From Artemisia argyi (Eukaryota; Streptophyta; Magnoliopsida; Asterales; Asteraceae), in the NCBI GenBank assembly GCA_030686995.1, contig CM060697.1, positions 40,583,959 to 40,647,958 of the forward strand: DNA of 64,000 bases, given 5' to 3'. This document shows, piece by piece, positions 57,137-64,000 of this stretch. The notes beneath the pieces were generated by a model, which worked only from the letters and a program-made list of their open reading frames with translations, did not search any database and was not told the DNA's origin. The translations under genes were made by a program, and so were the position numbers. Position 1 is the first letter of the stretch. Every line of letters begins with the position of its first letter.

Positions 57137-59032
57137 CTTTAGTTTTAAAAACCCTAACCGGTTCTCTCTCCCCATGGAGATTTCCGGCCGCCATTCACCT
57201 ATTATTTTCTGGCCATAAAACTTCCTTAACACGTCCTCTCTATCTTCTAACGATCCTTATTCGTTCCTAGATATGCAATACGTTGTTTTGGTTTGAGTTT
57301 TTATATTAAGTGATGGCGGCGGTGCTTTTTCTATTTTATATATCTTACGAAATCTCTTTTGGTGTAAAAACGAATTCCCACTCTCGATACACTATCTTAC
57401 GATTCCATCATAAACCCTTAATTTTTAATTCACCGTCGTTGGTTGGTTAATTTTATTGGTTTATTTTGATCGTGGGTCGGTGTGACTCATAAATTCGTTT
57501 TTCTATATTGCATGGTAACTGATCATGGGTCGGTGATTCTTTAGGTTAGGATCACTGATTGGCTGCTATACATATTATATCGTGGGTCGGTGCTATATTG
57601 TGGATATATGATTCTTATATTACTCACGTGGGTACGCTTTGCTGCACATGCATTCATGTCTATTATTCTGCTAAGGCGTTTTTTGGTGTAGATCTGATGA
57701 GCTTTGAAGCCATACGAAACCCTAATTTTTTAGGGTTTTGTTCATAGTTATATCTCTGATTGGTATTGGATGTTGATTATATCAGGTTGTTTTTCTGCAA
57801 GTTCAAAGATGATGTTTGTTATAATGTTCGTGGGTTATGAGAGAGATGAAGGTCTAGATGTAAGTCTAGTTGTGATGTCGTGGCCAAGACCTGCTGCTAA
57901 TGGTGTTCTTTGTTTTAATTCTACTGGTCTTGTTCTATGTTTGGAAGTTAAGTTTAAGAGTTCTTATTCAAAAACTCTTGGTTATGTTTTGTTCCTGTAC
58001 GTGCTATAATGTATGGGGCTGTTTTACGGGGTGATCATGTGCTAGTTGTTGCAAATTCGTTGTTTGCTGCATGGTTGTTAGGGTTTCTACAACCCTATGT
58101 TTGTTCATTAGTTAAGTTGGTTGTTTGCAGCTGGTTATAATTGTCATTCTTGGGCTGTTGATTTATGACCTTCTCTAATGATTGAAGTCCTTGTCATTTG
58201 ACATGGTGTTAAATGGGAAGTTTGTTTGTGGTGTTCTTTGAGACTATAAACAGTTGATATGTTGATGTATCGGTATGTTAGGGTTTTTTAGCCCTATTTT
58301 CTGCTCGTGCATGCATTGGTTGTTCAACGGGTTGTTTGCTGTTCGCGTTTTCTAGTGGATTGATCTTTATATAAGTTCATTGTAACTTTTATGGTATCTG
58401 CTGCTGCTCGAATTGGTGATGTAAGTTAAGTTTAAGGGTCTTATTCAAAACCTTTTTATCATCGTTCATGGACATGGCATTGATTTATTTGATCATGTGA
58501 TCGATGATGCTCTCTTTGATGTAAGTTAGGGTTGTCTAGCCCTATTTTCGTTTACAACTGATCAAGATACATTGTGTTTCATTCTTAGCTTGAGTTTCCT
58601 TTGAAACTTGAAGTAGATGCGGTATTGGATCGAGTTGTAGTGTTGGTTTGGTCCTGGTTGGATCAATGAAGATCGGTGTAGTCGGTGGATCTTTTGTGTG
58701 GATTGGCGACTGTCTATTCTACCATGGTTTCGGCTGCATCGTTGATGGTCATGAACTTCTATGACGACATGGGAAGATTCAAGTTTTTACTTGATGTTTT
58801 TATTTTTAAATCTTATAGTCGTTGTAGTTTTATGTTCATGTATTTGTTATAAGAGTGGTTTCTCTTATAGGTGTTATAGGTAAGTTATAAGAATGGTTTG
58901 TCATTCTTATATTTGAGTCTGTAAGTGTCCTAAGGGACTGAGATGAGGGGTGTACGCCCTCATCCTTTGTACTTCAACGCTTTTGGTGTAATGTATTTTA
59001 CCAGGGTGTGTTATCCCTTTTACCCAAAAAAA
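57137..59032 (+). mobile_element. Non-coding LINE derivative, copy 2 (1,896 bp)
   Basis: This matches 52725-54620 base for base as far as I could check, at a constant offset of 4,412 bp, with the same leader motifs (57470-57592), interior hairpins, 3' stem-loops and A7. The identical flanks and target-site duplication show that it arose by segmental duplication, not by a second retrotransposition. Confidence 0.88.
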
Positions 59033-59050
59033 GACAACGGCTATCATCAT
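59033..59050. repeat. Target-site duplication, right (LINE derivative copy 2)
   Basis: GACAACGGCTATCATCAT follows the A7 tail of copy 2 and repeats 57119-57136. Confidence 0.93.
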
Positions 59051-62000
59051 GTAAAGGGCAATTGCTCTCATCAAGTGAGCAAGCGTTTAGGGATAACGGC
59101 TCCCATAAAGTAAGGTACAATTGCTCTCAAAAAGTGAGTCTTTAGGGACAACGGCTCTTATCATGTAAGGGACATATTGCCCTCATAAAGTTAGCCTTTA
59201 GGGACAACGGGTCTCATCATGTAAGTGACAATTGCTCTTATCAAGTGTGCAAGCATTAGGGACAACGGCAATCAACGTGTAATGGACAATTGCTCTCATC
59301 AAGTGAGAAAGCGTTTAGGGACAACGGGTCCCATAAACTAAGGTACAATAGCTCTCAACAAGTGAGCCTTTAGGGACAACGACTCTTAAGGGACAAATTG
59401 CCCTCTTAAAGTTATCCTTTAGGGACAATGGATCTCATCATGTAAGTGACAGTTGCTCTTATCGAGTGTGTAAGCATTAGGGACAATGACTATCATCATG
59501 TAAAGGGCAATTGCTCTCATCAAGTGAGCAGCATTAAGGGACAACGGCTCCCATAAAGTAAGGTACAATTTCTCTCAACAAGTGAGCCTTTAGGGACAAC
59601 AGCTTTTATCATGTAAAGGACAAATCGCCCTCATAAACTTAGCCTTTCGGGACAATGGATCTCATTATGTAAGTGACAGTTGCTCTTATCGAGTGTGTGA
59701 GCATTAGGGACAACGGCTATCATCATGTAAAGGGCAATTGCTCTCATCAAGTGAGCAGCATTTTGGGACAACAGCTCCTATAAAGTGAGGTACAATTTCT
59801 ATCAACAAGTGAGCCTTTAGGGACAACGGCTCTTATCATGTAAAGGACAAATCGCCCTCATAAAGTTAGCCTTTAGGGACAACGGATCTCAACATGCAAG
59901 TGACAATTGCTCTTGTCAAGTGTGCAAGCATTAGGGACAACGGCTATCATCATGTAAAGGACAATTGCTCTCATCAAGTGAGCAAGCGTTTAGGGAGAAC
60001 GGCTCCCATAAAGTAAGGTACAATTGCTCTCAACAAGTGAGTCTTTAGGGACAACGGCTCTTATCATGTAAGAGACATATTGCCCTCATAAAGTTAGCCT
60101 CTAGGGACAACGGGTCTCATCATGTAAGTGACAATTGCTCTTATCAAGTGTGCAAGCATTAGGGACAATGGCAATCAACGTGTAATGGACAATTGCTCTC
60201 ATCAAGTGAGAAAGCGTTTAGGGACAACGGGTCCCATAAACTAAGGTACAATAGCTCTCAACAAGTGAGCCTTTAGGAACAACGACTCTTATTATGTAAG
60301 GGACAAATTGCCCTCATAAAGTTAGCCTTTGGGGACAATGGATCTCATCATGTAAGTGACAGTTGCTCTTATCGAGTGTGAAAGCATTAGGGACAACGGC
60401 TATCATCATGTAAAGGGCAATTGCTCTCATCAAGTGAGCAAGCGTTTAGGGATAACGGCTCCCATAAAGTAAGGTACAATTGCTCTCAACAAGTGAGTCT
60501 TTAGGGACAACGGCTCTTATCATGTAAGGGACATATTGCCCTCATAAAGTTAGCCTTTAGGGACAACGGGTCTCATCATGTAAGTGACAATTGCTCTTAT
60601 CAAGTGTGCAAGCATTAGGGACAACGGCAATCAACGTGTAATGGACAATTGCTATCATCAAGTGAGAAAGCGTTTAGGGACAACGGGTCCCATAAACTAA
60701 GGTACAATAGCTCTCAACAAGTGAGCCTTTAGGGACAACGACTCTTATTATGTAAGGGACAAATTGCCCTCATAAAGTTATCCTTTAGGGACAATGGATC
60801 TCATCATGTAAGTGACAGTTGCTCTTATCGAGTGTGAAAGCATTAGGGACAACGGCTATCATCATGTAAAGGGCAATTGCTCTCATCAAGTGAGCAAGCG
60901 TTTAGGGATAACGGCTCCCATAAAGTAAGGTACAATTGCTCTCAACAAGTGAGTCTTTAGGGACAACGGCTCTTATCATGTAAGGGACATATTGCCCTCA
61001 TAAAGTTAGCCTTTAGGGACAATGGATCTCATCATGTAAGTGACAGTTGCTCTTATCGAGCGTGTAAGCATTAGGGACAACGACTATCATCATGTAAAGG
61101 GCAATTGTTCTCATCAAGTGAGCAGCATTTAGGGACAACGGCTCCCATAAAGTAAGGTACAATTTCTCTCAACAAGTGAGCCTTTAGAGACAACGGCTTT
61201 TATCATGTAAAGGACAAATCGCCCTCATAAACTTAGCCTTTAGGGACAATGGATCTCATTATGTAAGTGACAGTTGCTCTTATCGAGTGTGTAAGCATTA
61301 GGGACAACGGCTATCATCATGTAAAGGGCAATTGCTCTCATCAAGTGAGCAGCATTTTGGGACAACGGCTCCCATAAAGTGAGGTACAATTTCTATCAAC
61401 AAGTGAGCCTTTAGGGACAACGGCTCTTATCATGTACAGGACAAATCGCCCTCATAAAATTTGCCTTTAGGGACAACGGATCTCAACATGCAAGTGAGAA
61501 TTGCTCTTGTCAAGTGTGCAAGCATTAGGGACAACGGCTATCGTCATGTAAAGGACAATTGCTCTCATCAAGTGAGCAAGCGTTTAGGGAGAACGGCTCC
61601 CATAAAGTAAGGTACAATTGCTCTCAACAAGTGAGTCTTTAGGGACAACGGCTCTTATCATGTAAGAGACATATTGCCCTCATAAAGTTAGCCTTTAGGG
61701 ACAACGGGTCTCATCATGTAAGTGACAATTGCTCTTATCAAGTGTGCAAGCATTAGGGACAACGGCAATCAACGTGTAATGGACAATTGCTCTCATCAAG
61801 TGAGAAAGCGTTTAGGGACAACGGGTCCCATAAACTAAGGTACAATAGCTCTCAACAAGTGAGCCTTTAGGAACAACGACTCTTATTATGTAAGGGACAA
61901 ATTGCCCTCATAAAGTTAGCCTTTGGGGACAATGGATCTCATCATGTATGTGACAGTTGCTCTTATCGAGTGTGAAAGCATTAGGGACAACGGCTATCAT

Positions 62001-64000
62001 CATGTAAAGGGCAATTGCTCTCATCAAGTGAGCAAGCGTTTAGGGATAACGGCTCCCATAAAGTAAGGTACAATTGCTCTCAACAAGTGAGTCTTTAGGG
62101 ACAACGGCTCTTATCAAGTAAGGGACATATTGCCCTCATAAAGTTAGCCTTTAGGGACAACGGGTCTCATCATGTAAGTGACAATTGATCTTATCAAGTG
62201 TGCAAGCATTAGGGACAACGGCAATCAACGTGTAATGGACAATTGCTATCATCAAGTGAGAAAGCGTTTAGGGACAACGGGTCCCATAAACTAAGGTACA
62301 ATAGCTCTCAACAAGTGAGCCTTTAGGGACAACTACTCTTATTATGTAAGGGACAAATTGCCCTCATAAAGTTATCCTTTAGGGACAATGGATCTCATCA
62401 TGTAAGTGACAGTTGCTCTTATCGAGTGTGAAAGCATTAGGGACAACGGCTATCATCATGTAAAGGGCAATTGCTCTCATCAAGTGAGCAAGCGTTTAGG
62501 GATAACGGCTCCCATAAAGTAAGGTACAATTGCTCTCAACAAGTGAGTCTTTAGGGACAACGGCTCTTACCAAGTAAGGGACATATTGCCCTCATAAAGT
62601 TAGCCTTTGGGGACAATGGATCTCATCATGTAAGTGACAGTTGCTCTTATCGAGTGTGAAAGCATTAGGGACAACGGCTATCATCATGTAAAGGGCAATT
62701 GCTCTCATCAAGTGAGCAAGCGTTTAGGGATAACGGCTCCCATAAAGTAATGTACAATTGCTCTCAAAAAGTGAGTCTTTAGGGACAACGGCTCTTATCA
62801 TGTAAGGGACATATTGCCCTCATAAAGTTAGCCTTTAGGGACAACGGGTCTCATCATGTAAGTGACAATTGCTCTTATCAAGTGTGCAAGCATTAGGGAC
62901 AACGGCAATCAACGTGTAATGGACAATTGCTCTCATCAAGTGAGAAAGCGTTTAGGGACAACGGGTCCCATAAACTAAGGTACAATAGCTCTCAACAAGT
63001 GAGCCTTTAGGGACAACGACTCTTATTATGTTAGGGACAAATTGCCCTCTTAAAGTTATCCTTTAGGGACAATGGATCTCATCATGTAAGTGACAGTTGC
63101 TCTTATCGAGTGTGTAAGCATTAGGGACAATGACTATCATCATGTAAAGGGCAATTGCTCTCATCAAGTGAGCAGCATTTAGGGACAACGGCTCCCATAA
63201 AGTAAGGTACAATTTCTCTCAACAAGTGAGCCTTTAGGGACAACAGCTTTTATCATGTAAAGGACAAATCGCCCTAATAAACTTAGCCTTTCGGGACAAT
63301 GGATCTCATTATGTAAGTGACAGTTGCTCTTATCGAGTGTGTGAGCATTAGGGACAACGGCTATCATCATGTAAAGGGCAATTGCTCTCATCAAGTGAGC
63401 AGCATTTTGGGACAACAGCTCCTATAAAGTGAGGTACAATTTCTATCAACAAGTGAGCCTTTAGGGACAACGGCTCTTATCATGTAAAGGACAAATCGCC
63501 CTCATAAAGTTAGCCTTTAGGGACAACGGATCTCAACATGCAAGTGACAATTGCTCTTGTCAAGTGTGCAAGCATTAGGGACAACGGCTATCATCATGTA
63601 AAGGACAATTGCTCTCATCAAGTGAGCAAGCGTTTAGGGAGAACGGCTCCCATAAAGTAAGGTACAATTGCTCTCAACAAGTGAGTCTTTAGGGACAACG
63701 GCTCTTATCATGTAAGAGACATATTGCCCTCATAAAGTTAGCCTCTAGGGACAACGGGTCTCATCATGTAAGTGACAATTGTTCTTATCAAGTGTGCAAG
63801 CATTAGGGACAATGGCAATCAACGTGTAATGGACAATTGCTCTCATCAAGTGAGAAAGCGTTTAGGGACAACGGGTCCCATAAACTAAGGTACAATAGCT
63901 CTCAACAAGTGAGCCTTTAGGAACAACGACTCTTATTATGTAAGGGACAAATTGCCCTCATAAAGTTAGCCTTTGGGGACAATGGATCTCATCATGTAAG
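59051..64000 (+). repeat. Satellite array, right end of the window
   Basis: Right-domain tetramers continue to the window edge. The stretch holds the rest of the 4,412-bp duplication (to about 60453) and, from about 62560, a related block without the LINE derivative. TGTACAGGACAAATC and AAAATTTGCC (about 61435) link it to 38.1, 41.1 and 51.5 kb. No genes are seen. Confidence 0.95.
62670..62687. other. Empty (unoccupied) paralogue of the LINE-derivative target site
   Basis: A single GACAACGGCTATCATCAT sits in the same local context as the two insertions: CTTACCAAGTAAGG about 105 bp upstream (as at 52604 and 57016) and CTCTCAAAAAGTGAG about 75 bp downstream (as after 54620 and 59032). It shows the site before insertion and confirms the 18-bp duplication. 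Confidence 0.85.

Larger units (their letters stand above)
56042..60453 (+). repeat. 4,412-bp tandem duplication containing the LINE derivative, copy 2
   Basis: This is the second, apparently identical copy. Matching continues to about 60526, where TGTAAGAGAC changes to TGTAAGGGAC. The exact identity points to a very recent duplication, or to an assembly collapse/expansion error that only long reads could exclude. Confidence 0.88.

Noticed and set aside
52725..59032. Two independent insertions of the LINE derivative at the same site
   Set aside because: Flanking satellite, target-site duplication and private flanking deletions are the same in both at a constant 4,412-bp offset, which fits one insertion followed by segmental duplication.

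Overview
This window is non-genic plant heterochromatin. It is one long tandem satellite array, on the same strand throughout, interrupted by three LINE-type retrotransposon insertions. I see no host protein gene, rRNA, tRNA or CRISPR array. A flowering plant is indicated by the DUF4283-plus-zinc-knuckle ORF1 protein of plant L1-like LINEs and by the plant telomere-type heptamer TTTAGGG at many monomer junctions. The ORF1 wording (LYGYFIG, VPVWVRIHN, GRYSYARVLIE, VEYEW..) resembles composite-family (Asteraceae) LINEs as I remember them; that placement is an inference from memory.

Layout: 1-8102 satellite (about 2.39-kb higher-order repeats); 8103-12454 minus-strand LINE insertion made of a 3.76-kb ORF1-only element (8694-12454) followed by a second, 5'-truncated LINE 3' end (8103-8693), bracketed by a 16-bp target-site duplication; 12455-52706 satellite, changing from a 'left' to a 'right' sequence domain near 20.8-21.7 kb and carrying tandem segmental duplications of 1.48, 4.09 and 2.96 kb; 52725-54620 a 1.9-kb non-coding LINE derivative (plus strand) with an 18-bp target-site duplication; 54639-57118 satellite; 57137-59032 a copy of the same insertion, part of a 4,412-bp tandem duplication; 59051-64000 satellite, including at 62670-62687 a paralogous site that never received the insertion.

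The satellite is nested at several levels: about 28-bp half units, about 57-bp monomers, a 4-monomer (A-B-C-D) unit of 228 bp, four classes of that tetramer making about 910 bp, and 1.5-4.1-kb blocks that were themselves duplicated.

The LINE copies belong to one superfamily. All 5'-complete copies begin with a telobox-like AAAAACCCTAA followed by a TC-rich stretch, carry several copies of a (C/A)(G/A)TGGGTCGGT-type motif in the 5' leader, and end with paired stem-loops, a TTTGTACTTCAA-like box, an ACCAGGGTG...TTTACCC block and oly(A). None encodes reverse transcriptase. One carries only a nucleic-acid-binding ORF1 with an internally duplicated DUF4283/zinc-knuckle module; the other carries no protein. 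Both must depend on an ORF2 supplied elsewhere. The most noteworthy results are the ORF1-only architecture, the 3' stem-loops whose pairing is kept although sequence changes, and the dated order of insertion and amplification given by the empty site. All identities were judged by eye.
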